DNA of 64,000 nt, from assembly GCF_900169565.1 (NCBI RefSeq), contig NZ_LT828648.1, positions 3,136,501 through 3,200,500 on the forward strand. The letters are read 5' to 3'. Origin of the DNA: Nitrospira japonica (GTDB lineage: Bacteria; Nitrospirota; Nitrospiria; Nitrospirales; Nitrospiraceae). The position numbers and the translations under genes are program-made. The notes beneath the pieces were generated by a model. It did not search any database. It had not been told where the DNA came from and saw nothing but the letters and a program-made list of their open reading frames with translations. Below, one piece after another: positions 17,815-26,543 of this stretch (position 1 is the stretch's first letter; every line of letters starts with the position of its first letter).

Positions 17815-20229
17815 GTGCCAACGCGAAAGGTGGAATTTCAATTCATCACAGGCTTGAAGCGCTCGATCTTTCGAAATGCTCGCCTGCGCGGCAGCTGGAA
17901 CGCGAATGGCCGGTATTCTGCCGATTGGACGGAATCTCCGATGCAGAAGACGGTCGGAGAAGATGGCTGCCCCGTCTTCAAGGCCTCGGTCTCACTCGAT
18001 CTCGCCGATCAGGGCACGCTCTTTCGCTGGGGAGTGGTCGTAGACGATCCGCAGGGCAATAATTTGTGGGGTATTCCGACCGAAATCCCGGATATGAATT
18101 CCGCTGACCGTTATCGGCAGTTCGGTCTGACTCCCGGGAGCTCGGCCCAAATCGAGCGCTATTACCTGACGTACGGCCGGCGGTTGGGAGCCAACAAACA
18201 CTTCGCAACAGCAACCTCCAAGCCCGGTCTGCGTTTTGCCGTCTGGGCGCCCAATGCACGAAGCGTCGAGGTGGTCTTCGGAAAGCCTTTGAACGGCCAT
18301 ATTGCCGACGATGGCACCGGAATCGATGCAGCTCAACCGGTCGTGACGCTGTCTCGGGGCGCCGACGGTATGTGGCAGGGTGGTCCTCCCGGCAACTTTG
18401 CATCGTTCATGAGCCTTCCATATATGTACCGCATCGTCAACGCCGGCGGGGACACGGTCTACCGGACCGACATTTTTTCCCGCAGTCAAATCGGCAGAGG
18501 CGGCATCAAGCCTCCCGATGGAGCGGGTTGGACAGGGACGGTGGACCAGCTGGATGGCACGGTGAGCTGCAGCGTCGTGATCGATCCTGACGTGGTCCGC
18601 CGCACGTTCGAATCGACGGCTCCCGGTGCGGCGCCGGATCTCATCTCCGCCGAAGAATTCTGGACCACGGAATTCACTCATGGGCGGCCGGTTCCCAATC
18701 GTCTCGAAGACCTCGTCATTTATGAATTGCATGTCGGTTCATTGGGATTCGGGAAGACGGGCGCGGGGGATCTGAGCGATGCGATGTCGTTTCTTGATCA
18801 CCTGGTTCTGCTCGGTGTGAACGCCGTCGAACTCCTCCCGATGGCGGAATTTTCCGGGAATGTGGGATGGGGATATGGCGACAGCCATCCCTTTTGCATC
18901 GAATCGAGCGCCGGCGGACGCGACAAGTACCGCCATTTCGTCCGCGAGTGCCACCGGCGCGGCATGGCCGTGATTCAGGACGTGGTCTACAACCACTACG
19001 ACAACGACGCGGAGCGGGCTCAATGGCAGTATGATTCGACCGCTCCTGAACAGAACATCTACTACTGGTATGAGGGGCGCTCGTCCGATTATGCGTTCCC
19101 GGACGGCGGCTATCTGAATAACGGCTCCTCAGGGTACACCCCCCGGTTCTGGGAAGATGTCGTCCGCCAGCAGTTTATTAGTAGTGCGGCTTTTTTGACC
19201 GAGGAAATGCATGTCGATGGGTTGCGGGTCGATCTGACCCAGGCGATTCACCGCGATAACACGCTCAATGCCGATGGGCGTTCCATCGGCAGCGCCAATC
19301 TGTTCGGGCAAAAGTTCTTGCGTGAGTGGAGTCGAACGCTTCATATGATTCGTCCGACTACGATCCTGATCGCGGAAGACCATACGGGATGGGACGCGGT
19401 GACGCAACCGCCCGCGCAAGGCGGATTGGGATTTGACGGTACGTGGCACGTCGCGTTCTATCACGATCTCATTGGAGATTCGGACATGTCGGGTGACCGG
19501 GCTCGTCTGCTGAAACGAGCGGGGCTTGACGGGATTGATCCGCTTCAGATGGATTGGTTTGCGGGATCGCTGTACGACACCCAATACAGGCGGGTCGTCT
19601 TTCACGAATCGCACGATGAAGCGGGGAATGCGTCTGGGACCGCAAGGACCATGGTCGTGGCCGTCAATGATGCTCCGCTGGTGGATGCCACGAGAATGGC
19701 CGCAGAGTCCCGGTCACGCCTGTCCTTCGGTCTCTCGCTGCTCTCCGCCGGTACGCCGATGTTTTTCATGGGAGAAGAGATCGGGGCCCAGAAGCGGTAT
19801 ACGTTCAACGGGTTTCTTCAACACCGGGAAGACATCCTCGGCGAGCGGACCGGGAACGGCAAGGCTCTCTTTCGCTTCTATCAGGATGTCATCGATCTCG
19901 GCCGGCGTCTCGAATCAGTCCGCAGCCACAACATCGACATCCTCCACCAGTCCAACGCCAACCGCGTGATGGCCTGGAAACGATGGGACGGCGCGGAGCA
20001 GGTCATCGTGGCTGCGAGCTTCAATAATGCGCCGTTCGCAAATGGCTATGTGATCGCGAAGGATGCGCTCGCGATCCCCGATGCCGGATGGAAGGAAGTG
20101 TTGAATAGCGATGCGGTCATCTATGGCGGTCAGAACGTCGGGAATTCCGGCGCCATAATACCTTCCAGCTCAGGCCAGCTTGAAGTCGTGATACCCGCCA
20201 ACGGCTTTGTGGTGCTCATCAAGCAATGA
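17815..20229 (+). CDS. GH13-family alpha-glucan enzyme (branching/trehalohydrolase-like)
   Basis: An 804-aa protein with an N-terminal beta-sandwich carbohydrate module (from about residue 1; a second CBM48-like part near 135-215) and a GH13 barrel. The four conserved regions are present: DVVYNHY, GLRVDLTQAIH with nucleophile D473, LIAEDHTG with acid/base E521, and HESHDE with D601. All three catalytic acids are kept. The order of an N-terminal module before the barrel fits glycogen branching enzymes or maltooligosyltrehalose trehalohydrolases, and I cannot separate them. There is no signal peptide, so the enzyme is cytoplasmic. A GTG start follows AGGAGGA. No other glycogen or trehalose gene is in the window. 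Confidence 0.85.
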   Translation: MPTRKVEFQFITGLKRSIFRNARLRGSWNANGRYSADWTESPMQKTVGEDGCPVFKASVSLDLADQGTLFRWGVVVDDPQGNNLWGIPTEIPDMNSADRYRQFGLTPGSSAQIERYYLTYGRRLGANKHFATATSKPGLRFAVWAPNARSVEVVFGKPLNGHIADDGTGIDAAQPVVTLSRGADGMWQGGPPGNFASFMSLPYMYRIVNAGGDTVYRTDIFSRSQIGRGGIKPPDGAGWTGTVDQLDGTVSCSVVIDPDVVRRTFESTAPGAAPDLISAEEFWTTEFTHGRPVPNRLEDLVIYELHVGSLGFGKTGAGDLSDAMSFLDHLVLLGVNAVELLPMAEFSGNVGWGYGDSHPFCIESSAGGRDKYRHFVRECHRRGMAVIQDVVYNHYDNDAERAQWQYDSTAPEQNIYYWYEGRSSDYAFPDGGYLNNGSSGYTPRFWEDVVRQQFISSAAFLTEEMHVDGLRVDLTQAIHRDNTLNADGRSIGSANLFGQKFLREWSRTLHMIRPTTILIAEDHTGWDAVTQPPAQGGLGFDGTWHVAFYHDLIGDSDMSGDRARLLKRAGLDGIDPLQMDWFAGSLYDTQYRRVVFHESHDEAGNASGTARTMVVAVNDAPLVDATRMAAESRSRLSFGLSLLSAGTPMFFMGEEIGAQKRYTFNGFLQHREDILGERTGNGKALFRFYQDVIDLGRRLESVRSHNIDILHQSNANRVMAWKRWDGAEQVIVAASFNNAPFANGYVIAKDALAIPDAGWKEVLNSDAVIYGGQNVGNSGAIIPSSSGQLEVVIPANGFVVLIKQ

Positions 20230-20497
20230 CGCGAACATACAAGCGTGCTCCACGTGTATGCGATCGGGCATAGAGGTGGTGAAATTCGTGGCACCACGCC
20301 CGCTTCATCGATCGCTGGAGTGAATGGCGCCTGCAGAGCTCTGTCTGTCCTAGCGCAGGGCAGGATTGTTGCGGCGCGTATGCCTCCTAGTCTCATGATG
20401 ACATCTTACCAAACCGTCCGCTTGCTTCTTCCCAAGGATTCAAGAGTCCTCTCACTTTCCTCTTTTTTCATCTCGGCGCTTCGCGTACCATTTTCAC

Positions 20498-21391
20498 ATG
20501 ACTGATCAGGCACAACACCTCACACCGGGCACTTTGCCGGCCTCCTTGCGTGAACGGATGGAGCACGCGCGCCGGTGCGGCGCCATCCAGTTCATGCAGA
20601 CGTGCCTGGACGTCATTGAACAGGAGGGGATCCCGTTCCAGGTGCGGATCATGGAATCCCTGGCCAAAAAAGCAACCGCTGCAAGCGGTGGCGCGAACGT
20701 CAACCCGTTTCTTCCCTGTGATCCCGACCTTTTCGTCGCGCCGATTTCTCCGACGCATCTCGCCTTGCTGAACAAGTTCAACGTGGTCGAGGGTCACTTA
20801 CTGATCGTCACCCGAAGCTTCGAAGATCAGTGCTGTCAGCTCACGCAGAAAGACTGTGAAGCGCTGCTGATCACTCTCACGGAGATTGACGGACTGATCT
20901 TCTACAATGCGGGACGGGAGGCAGGGGCAAGCCAGTCGCACAAACACTTCCAGCTGCTGCCGTTGGACGCCATCGGTCCGATCCCGATCGAGCCGTTGTT
21001 CCGCTTTGCACATCCGGATGAGATGGTGGGAACCGTCCCGAAGCTTCAGTTCCGCCATGCCTATGCCGGAATGGATGCGGACTGGACGAATCCGGAAAAG
21101 CTCAGCGGCGCGTCCTTCCATGCCTGCTACCGCCAACTCCTTCACACGGCCGGCCTGTCGGTGGAGGCCGCCACAGGAAGCCATGCACTGACGGCTCCGT
21201 ACAATCTCCTCGTGACTCGGAAGTGGGCCTTACTCGTGCCCCGATCGCGAGAACGCTTCGAAGATATTTCCATCAATGCATTGGGATTCGCCGGAACCTT
21301 CCTCGTGAAAGACCAACGCCAACTCGAGACGCTACGGCGAATGGGACCGCTGACCGCGCTTCGGCATGTCTCTTTTCCGAATCCCGCCTGA
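20498..21391 (+). CDS. ATP adenylyltransferase (Ap4A phosphorylase)
   Basis: A 297-aa enzyme that splits diadenosine tetraphosphate with phosphate to ATP and ADP. The family segments NPFLPCDPDLFV, LLNKFNVVEGHLLIVTR and the HIT-like catalytic motif GASQSHKHFQLLPL (His-x-His) are present. Length fits the bacterial/cyanobacterial enzymes. It controls the level of a stress-related dinucleotide. It follows the GH13 gene by 268 bp. No clear ribosome-binding site is seen before the ATG, so the start is by homology. Confidence 0.92.
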   Translation: MTDQAQHLTPGTLPASLRERMEHARRCGAIQFMQTCLDVIEQEGIPFQVRIMESLAKKATAASGGANVNPFLPCDPDLFVAPISPTHLALLNKFNVVEGHLLIVTRSFEDQCCQLTQKDCEALLITLTEIDGLIFYNAGREAGASQSHKHFQLLPLDAIGPIPIEPLFRFAHPDEMVGTVPKLQFRHAYAGMDADWTNPEKLSGASFHACYRQLLHTAGLSVEAATGSHALTAPYNLLVTRKWALLVPRSRERFEDISINALGFAGTFLVKDQRQLETLRRMGPLTALRHVSFPNPA

Positions 21392-21435
21392 ACGCTTCTT
21401 TCGACTTCCATCACCTCGTGAACCTGACGTCTTCA

Positions 21436-21639
21436 TCATTCGAAATGGAGGACGGTCTGCCCGTCATGCGGGGAGCGTCTATATTTGATGACGGAGAGTT
21501 CCTCCAAACAACACCGGAGGATTTCCGCCTCGTGGCAGGTCAACGTTCTTGCATCAGAGAGATGCCGGTAGAGCTGCTCGGTCGCGATGATAAAGTCCTG
21601 TATTTCCTTTTTGATCGGCAAAGCGACCCCTCGTCTCAT
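21436..21639 (-). CDS. 67-aa unknown small protein
   Basis: The protein begins MRRGVALPIKKEIQDFIIA and is predicted to be all alpha-helical, with two Cys (near residues 35 and 43) and a basic C-terminal part. I do not recognise the family. The ATG at 21639 is preceded by GGAAGA at good spacing; the reading frame stays open far upstream but without coding character. It is convergent with the Ap4A phosphorylase and divergent from the helicase. Confidence 0.5.
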   Translation of the reverse strand: MRRGVALPIKKEIQDFIIATEQLYRHLSDARTLTCHEAEILRCCLEELSVIKYRRSPHDGQTVLHFE

Positions 21640-21969
21640 TGTTCTTCCATGCAGCATGATCGTTCGTTGTATCGGCTTTGGGCCAGCTCGGTACATCTGG
21701 GATTGCCCTAGTCGCGTCTGTGATGGAGACGGGTCCGGGCTGCCTTCGCTATGTTCAGGAGATGACAGAGGTTGACGGAACCGCCTGAATACTATAGAGT
21801 GAAGCCACCTCGATCGTAGTAGTCCGGCGACGAGCCAATCCAAACACACGGACTTCGCGATCGCATCGCGGCCAGGTCCTGTTCGGAGCGGATTCTCCTC
21901 TTCCCGATTCTGACTCCCCTCGGTTCTCTGATTTTCGTCACCATGCGATCCAACTGAAAGGATAGTGTC
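21640..21969. other. 330-bp divergent intergenic region
   Basis: It holds the divergent promoters of the 67-aa gene and the DEAD-box helicase. I see no ORF with a ribosome-binding site, no strong hairpin and no repeat in it. A long leader for the helicase is possible, as is common for cold-responsive helicases, but nothing in the sequence proves it. Confidence 0.5.
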
Positions 21970-23220
21970 GTGCACACGACTGTTCCCACGAGTTTTCACG
22001 CCCTCGGTCTGTCCAAAGGTCTCCTTCACAATCTCACGAAAGCCGGTTTTCAGAACCCATCGGCCATTCAGGCCGAAGCTATTCCACATGCGCTGGCCGG
22101 CCGCGACGTCCTCGGCTGCGCACAGACGGGCACGGGCAAAACGGCGGCCTTCGTCGTTCCGCTGATCGAACGGCTGGCCGCCGATCCCAAGGGACATCCC
22201 CGCGCCTTGATCCTGGCGCCCACCAGGGAGTTGGCCATTCAGATCCAGAGCACGATCGATCGGCTCGCCAAAAATCTCGGCGTCTTCGCGACCACGCTGG
22301 TCGGCGGCGCGGACATGCAAGCGCAGGTGAGGGGATTGCAACAGCGGCCTGACATTCTGGTCGCTACGCCGGGCCGCCTGTTGGACCATATGTGGAACGG
22401 GACCATCAATCTCGGATTGATGGAGATCCTAGTGCTGGATGAAGCCGACCGCATGCTGGACATGGGCTTCGCACCGCAGATCAATCAGATTCTCGACGCG
22501 CTGCCGGAAGACCGGCAGACCCTGCTGTTCTCCGCGACGTTGCCGGCCGATCTCACACGCCTGGTGCAGGCGAACGTCAAGGATCCCGTCCATGTGACGG
22601 TGACGCCTCCTGCCACGACGGCGGACGGCGTGACGCAGGCGCTGCACCATACGACGCATGCGCGGAAGGGCGAGCTCCTCGTGTCGCTCCTCGGCGCAGA
22701 AAAGGAGACCGTGCTCGTCTTTACCGGCACGAAGCATCGCGCCGACCGGATCGGTCGTTTGCTCGGCGAAGCCGGGCACAAAGTGGCGGTCCTGCACGGA
22801 GACCGGACCCTCCCGCAGCGGCGGGCGGCGCTCGAAGGCTTCAAGCGCGGGACCTATCGCGTGCTCGTGGCGACGGACATCGCCGCTCGCGGCATCGACG
22901 TGGCCAACATCGGCCATGTGGTCAACTACGATCTCCCGCAATGTCCGGAGGACTATGTCCACCGGATCGGCCGCACCGCGCGCATGAAAACCACCGGCCG
23001 CGCCACCAGCTTCGTGACGGCCGAGGACCGCCCGCAACTCCTGGCCATCGAATCCCTGCTGGGTCAACCGGTTCCGCTTGCCCCAGGCAGCCCGGCGCCG
23101 CGACCGAACGGCCACGGCAATGAAGGTGGTGACCGCGGGCATGCGGGACGATCCCGACGATCAAACCATCATCGTCGCCCCATGGTCCAAGCTCCCGCCT
23201 CGGGACAATCCCAGGTCTAA
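21970..23220 (+). CDS. DEAD-box RNA helicase (RhlE-like)
   Basis: A 416-aa ATP-dependent RNA helicase. Motifs in order: Q-motif (FQNPSAIQAEAIP), Walker A AQTGTGKT, PTRELA, GG, TPGR, DEADRM (LVLDEADRMLDMGF), SAT (LFSATLP), and in domain 2 ATDIAARGID and HRIGRTAR. The C-terminal tail after the second RecA domain is short (about 45 residues) and basic, as in RhlE. It probably acts in RNA turnover or ribosome assembly. GTG is the start, with AAAGGAT upstream. Confidence 0.95.
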   Translation: MHTTVPTSFHALGLSKGLLHNLTKAGFQNPSAIQAEAIPHALAGRDVLGCAQTGTGKTAAFVVPLIERLAADPKGHPRALILAPTRELAIQIQSTIDRLAKNLGVFATTLVGGADMQAQVRGLQQRPDILVATPGRLLDHMWNGTINLGLMEILVLDEADRMLDMGFAPQINQILDALPEDRQTLLFSATLPADLTRLVQANVKDPVHVTVTPPATTADGVTQALHHTTHARKGELLVSLLGAEKETVLVFTGTKHRADRIGRLLGEAGHKVAVLHGDRTLPQRRAALEGFKRGTYRVLVATDIAARGIDVANIGHVVNYDLPQCPEDYVHRIGRTARMKTTGRATSFVTAEDRPQLLAIESLLGQPVPLAPGSPAPRPNGHGNEGGDRGHAGRSRRSNHHRRPMVQAPASGQSQV

Positions 23221-23303
23221 GCCGTCTTGACCGGTTCCTGACCGGAGCGTAGAGTAAAGGATCTGTCGTACACTACCTCAGAATTATGGAGGTGGTTGCC
23301 GCC

Positions 23304-23495
23304 ATGATTCTCCGCTTCTCTCCCGTTCGAACTCGTTCCCTCAATCGCCAGGCGCGACGCTCTTCCCGGATACCAGTCCGGGACGTGACGGGTATCGCCG
23401 TTCCGGATCAACAACCCATTCATATCGCTTGCGCCATACGGCGGTCCGCGCGTTTGCCGCGCGCCGACCTGCCGGAAGGCGAAAGGAGGTCGTGA
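23304..23495 (+). CDS. Possible 63-aa Arg-rich small protein coupled to next gene
   Basis: The ORF begins MILRFSPVRTRSLNRQARRS after GGAGGTGG and its stop overlaps the next start by one base (TGATG), as in coupled genes. It is Arg-rich and has no recognisable domain, which is also what random GC-rich DNA would give. The overlap and the ribosome-binding site are the only support. Confidence 0.3.
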   Translation: MILRFSPVRTRSLNRQARRSSRIPVRDVTGIAVPDQQPIHIACAIRRSARLPRADLPEGERRS

Positions 23496-24448
23496 TGTCG
23501 TACCGTTACAATTCCGTCGACATCATCGTGGGTGTCGGCATGTGTGCGATTCTCTTCGGTGCTCTCCTGCTCTTTGCGGCTGCCAACGGCACCTACCAGG
23601 TGGCCGTCCCCGAGCCCGCCATCACGCAAGAACCGGTCGAAAGCCTGAGCGGACTGAACTGGCTCCAACCCGTCATTGGCCAGGCGCTGGTCGATGGCGC
23701 CATCTTCGAGCGCCGGACCAATCAACTCCTCGATCAATCCACCGCCGAATTAAACCGGGCGACGATCGCGGCGAATGACTTCACCTCCACCGCGGAAGAT
23801 CCGTTCGGTTCGGTGATGCATCAAGCGGAAATGATGCCGGTCGCCCATCAAGCTCGTGTTCAGGGCATCATGGGGCGCGCCATTGTCAATGACACGAAAC
23901 GAGGAATCAGAAGCGGCGTGCTGTCCGCCGACTTGTATCTGTCGGATTACAACACCCGCATGATCCGCACGATCGAAACCAGGGGACAGCAGCTTGACGA
24001 GGAGTTTGCCTCCACCTGGCAAGCCGTCCTGGGACGAAGCATCGTGGACGCGTTTCAGCGTTACACGGATCGAGCCGGCGCAATTCAGGAACAAATGGGA
24101 TCGGCGCTGGTGCACCTGACGCAAGGGCAGTGGATGGCGGAGGAAGGCGGCACGGCGCTGGCCTCGCAGATGGGAAGTCTCGTTCTCGCCGCAGTGCGGA
24201 CGGAAGCACTGGAGGAACGGCTCACGTTGCTGGCAGCCATCGAGTCGTCTCCTGAAGAACCGGCCCTGCCCACGACCGAACCGGCCTCCTGGCCGGACAT
24301 TCCAGTCGGCTTCGTTGCCGCTGCCGGCGTCTTGTTGATGGCCGTTTTCTTCGGCGGAATCACGTTGTCGGCACAGCGACGGGATCGTATTGCCATGGCC
24401 GAGATCCAGCACCAGGCGTCCAAGTGGGTCTATCGGCCGGCCGCCTGA
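23495..24448 (+). CDS. Unknown two-helix membrane protein (317 aa)
   Basis: An N-terminal membrane helix (VDIIVGVGMCAILFGALLLF, residues 8-28) and a C-terminal one (PVGFVAAAGVLLMAVFFGGI, about 270-290) bracket a long, mostly helical polar domain of about 230 residues with repeated 'GRAIV' and 'GRSIV' motifs. The polar part probably faces the periplasm. I do not recognise the family. The perfect site AAAGGAGGT fixes the start. Two single-helix small proteins follow on the same strand, so a three-component membrane complex is plausible but is inference. Confidence 0.7.
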   Translation: MSYRYNSVDIIVGVGMCAILFGALLLFAAANGTYQVAVPEPAITQEPVESLSGLNWLQPVIGQALVDGAIFERRTNQLLDQSTAELNRATIAANDFTSTAEDPFGSVMHQAEMMPVAHQARVQGIMGRAIVNDTKRGIRSGVLSADLYLSDYNTRMIRTIETRGQQLDEEFASTWQAVLGRSIVDAFQRYTDRAGAIQEQMGSALVHLTQGQWMAEEGGTALASQMGSLVLAAVRTEALEERLTLLAAIESSPEEPALPTTEPASWPDIPVGFVAAAGVLLMAVFFGGITLSAQRRDRIAMAEIQHQASKWVYRPAA

Positions 24449-24464
24449 GCGGCGCAAGAAGGGA

Positions 24465-24486
24465 CTCGCGCGTTCATGCGCGCGAG
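24465..24486 (+). other. Intercistronic hairpin before the 57-aa gene
   Basis: CTCGCGCG (24465-24472) and CGCGCGAG (24479-24486) form a perfect 8-bp stem with a 6-nt loop. It ends a few bases before the AGGTG ribosome-binding site of the next gene and has no T-run, so it may set stability or translation of the downstream message. Confidence 0.5.
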
Positions 24487-24496
24487 CAGGTGACAT

Positions 24497-24670
24497 ATGT
24501 CGCTCGTCTATTGGGGAATCGTGACGGGTCTCGTATTGATGGTCGTGACGCTGTTCGTCAGTTTTGCCTTGATCGGGTCAAAGGCCAGACCATCCGACGC
24601 ATCAAGGCAAAGCCTCGAGGAGTTGAAAGAGCACATCGCACGGGCGTCAAGCGGCCGTCGTGCGGCCTGA
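24497..24670 (+). CDS. 57-aa single-helix membrane protein
   Basis: One N-terminal membrane helix (VYWGIVTGLVLMVVTLFVSF) is followed by a polar tail ending SSGRRAA. AGGTG lies five bases before the ATG. It is 48 bases behind the two-helix protein and in the same direction, so likely one operon. Short membrane proteins of this form often stabilise larger membrane complexes; the partner here may be the upstream 317-aa protein, but that is inference. Family unknown. Confidence 0.6.
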   Translation: MSLVYWGIVTGLVLMVVTLFVSFALIGSKARPSDASRQSLEELKEHIARASSGRRAA

Positions 24671-24694
24671 GTGACGCCGAGGCAATAAACCTCA

Positions 24695-24726
24695 TTCCAG
24701 GCCGCCATGGTTCATGGCGCCTGGAA
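24695..24726 (+). other. Strong hairpin before the 55-aa gene
   Basis: TTCCAGG-C-CGCCATG (24695-24709) pairs with CATGGCG-CCTGGAA (24713-24726): 14 bp with one bulged C and a GTT loop. The 3' arm includes the GGAA that could serve as ribosome-binding site for an ATG at 24733, so it may hide that site. The downstream ATG at 24745 has its own GAGGTG. Confidence 0.55.
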
Positions 24727-24744
24727 GAACCTATGAGGTGCACT

Positions 24745-24912
24745 ATGGTGGAGATGATTGGTGTCGTCACAATCTGTGCGCTTCTCTGGTTGCAAGCCTG
24801 GTCGATGGCACGGGAGAGCGATTCTGAAAGAAAACGGACGCATCTATCTCACGAAGGGAATCACTCTCTGGACGTCACACCGACGCACGCGCGGCCGAGA
24901 CAGGCGGCCTGA
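24745..24912 (+). CDS. 55-aa single-helix membrane protein
   Basis: A helix MIGVVTICALLWLQAWSM at the N-terminus is followed by a charged, His-rich tail (HLSHEGNHSLDVTPTHARP). GAGGTG precedes this ATG; an alternative start at 24733 adds four residues and would depend on the site inside the hairpin. It is the third gene of the unknown membrane operon. Function unknown. Confidence 0.5.
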   Translation: MVEMIGVVTICALLWLQAWSMARESDSERKRTHLSHEGNHSLDVTPTHARPRQAA

Positions 24913-24951
24913 GTCCGGTTACGTAGATTGACTCATGAGACCGTTCGAGGC

Positions 24952-24965
24952 TCCCTGATCAGGGA
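24952..24965. repeat. 14-bp perfect palindrome in convergent gap
   Basis: TCCCTGATCAGGGA lies between the end of the membrane operon and the end of clpX. It could fold as a small bidirectional terminator hairpin (5 bp, 4-nt loop), or be a protein-binding site. Confidence 0.4.
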
Positions 24966-25006
24966 AAGGAAAGGTCTGTACTGAACCGGGGCTGTGAACA
25001 AAACCA

Positions 25007-26278
25007 TTACGAGAGGACTCGCGGCTGCGCAGTACCGGCGATGACATCCTCGGTGATTTCGACGGATTTTACGCTGCCCATGGCCGGTACCTCGTACATG
25101 AGATCGAGCATGACTTCCTCCAGTATGGTGCGCAAGGCCCGCGCGCCGGTCTTCATGAGCGCTGCGCGCCGCGCCACCGCCCTCACGGCCGAGTCGCTGA
25201 ACGTCAATTCGACGCCTTCGATCTCGAAGAGAGCCTGATATTGTTTGACCAGCGCGTTGCGCGGCTCGGTCAGCACCCGGATCAGTGCCGGCACATCAAG
25301 GTCGGCCAGGGTCGTGAGAACGGGGAATCGTCCGACGAATTCCGGGATGAGCCCGAATTTCAGCAAGTCTTCCGATCGCACCCGGCCGAGGATTTCGGTA
25401 TGGCCGTCGATGCCGACGGACGGATCGTGCATATCAAATCCAAGCCGCTTCGGCATCGTCCGTTCCGCGATGATGTGATCCAGCCCCACGAAAGCTCCGC
25501 CCGCGATGAACAGGATGTCCGTCGTATCGACGCGGATGAACTCCTGCTCCGGATGTTTTCTCCCGCCTTTCTGCGGCACGTTACAGGTGGTGCCTTCGAC
25601 CAGCTTGAGGAGCGCCTGCTGAACCCCTTCGCCGGACACGTCGCGGGTCAATGAAGGACTCTCGGACTTGCGGCTGATCTTGTCGATTTCGTCGATATAG
25701 ATGATACCGGTCTCGGCACGCGGGACGTCGTAATCGCAATTCTGCAAGAGTTTCAATACGACGTTTTCGACGTCCTCGCCCACGTAACCGGCTTCGGTCA
25801 GGGTGGTGGCATCCGCGATGGCAAAGGGCACGTGGAGAATCCGCGCCAATGTCTGCGACAAGAGGGTTTTGCCCGTTCCCGTCGACCCGATCATCAAGAT
25901 GTTGCCCTTTTGCAGGCCGACGTGTTTGAGACGGTCGCGATTCACGATGCGCTTGTAGTGATTGTGGACCGCGACCGCCAGCACCTTCTTAGCGCGCTCC
26001 TGGCCGATTACGAACTCGTCGAGCGTCGCTTTGATGTCGGTCGGCTTGGGAATCACGGAGGGCAGGGAGGAGGACGTTGAAGGCTGTCCAATCCGATCCC
26101 TATTCAGCGAACGCTGCAGGCACTCTTCGCAGATGAGGACCTTGGAGATGACGCCGCAGGACTTGCAGCTGTGCTCGACGGGGCTGGCGACGAGGTTGCG
26201 GACCGTGGTCTCGCTCCTCCCACAAAACCAGCAGACGGGTCTCGGCTCGGGCGACGGGTGGACTCGGTCCCAAAACAC
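25007..26278 (-). CDS. clpX: ClpX-like ATPase with enlarged zinc-binding domain
   Basis: A 423-aa AAA+ unfoldase. Walker A is GSTGTGKT, the pore loop is AGYVGED, Walker B is IIYIDEIDK, and the sensor/arginine region matches ClpX. The ClpP-docking loop has LGF (in [10 protein letters not shown]), which fits the [LIV]-G-[FL] rule, so ClpP binding may be kept. The N-terminal zinc domain is unusual: CWFC, then 18 residues, CKSC, then 8, CEEC. Canonical ClpX has no such middle pair. The gene is not beside clpP, tig or lon, so it is probably a second copy. The GTG start at 26278 follows CAGGAGGG at ideal spacing, while an ATG ten codons upstream has none. Confidence 0.9.
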   Translation of the reverse strand: MFWDRVHPSPEPRPVCWFCGRSETTVRNLVASPVEHSCKSCGVISKVLICEECLQRSLNRDRIGQPSTSSSLPSVIPKPTDIKATLDEFVIGQERAKKVLAVAVHNHYKRIVNRDRLKHVGLQKGNILMIGSTGTGKTLLSQTLARILHVPFAIADATTLTEAGYVGEDVENVVLKLLQNCDYDVPRAETGIIYIDEIDKISRKSESPSLTRDVSGEGVQQALLKLVEGTTCNVPQKGGRKHPEQEFIRVDTTDILFIAGGAFVGLDHIIAERTMPKRLGFDMHDPSVGIDGHTEILGRVRSEDLLKFGLIPEFVGRFPVLTTLADLDVPALIRVLTEPRNALVKQYQALFEIEGVELTFSDSAVRAVARRAALMKTGARALRTILEEVMLDLMYEVPAMGSVKSVEITEDVIAGTAQPRVLS

Positions 26279-26491
26279 GCTCTGTCCCTCCTGATGCCTG
26301 ACCGGCAACTGCTTCGCGGGCGGCCGTCATCGCCTATGCAGCGCGCTGAGGACACTGGAACCCTGTGCGAGAGAGATTGGGATAGGGACCCGAACGAGAT
26401 AGAAGCGGGAGAGAGAGGCGCTTTGTCGGTCTTCCCGTACACGGGAGATTGTGTTGCCGTTTCAAATCCGGCCAATGCGACCGACGTGAAA

Positions 26492-26511
26492 CCCGCCTCT
26501 ATCTCGGCGGG
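26492..26511 (-). promoter_or_regulatory. Attenuator-like hairpin in the clpX leader
   Basis: On the reverse strand CCCGCC and GGCGGG pair across an 8-nt loop and are followed by TTT. The stem overlaps the stop codon of the 14-codon ORF upstream of clpX. A leader peptide next to a terminator-like stem suggests attenuation, but the T-run is short. Confidence 0.3.
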
Positions 26512-26543
26512 CCATTGAGGTCCGGTGGACTGAGGTCTTCCAT
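26499..26543 (-). CDS. 14-codon leader-like ORF upstream of clpX
   Basis: The peptide is MEDLSPPDLNGPPR. The strong site GAGGAGGT lies at proper spacing before its ATG. It contains several prolines (PP twice), which slow ribosomes, and its stop lies in the hairpin at 26492-26511. It may be a regulatory leader peptide or the start of a decayed gene. It begins 265 bp upstream of clpX. Confidence 0.3.
   Translation of the reverse strand: MEDLSPPDLNGPPR

Noticed and set aside
21640-22389. Upstream extension of the 67-aa reverse ORF across the helicase start
   Set aside because: It runs antisense into the DEAD-box gene and has no coding character; the 67-aa form has its own ribosome-binding site.
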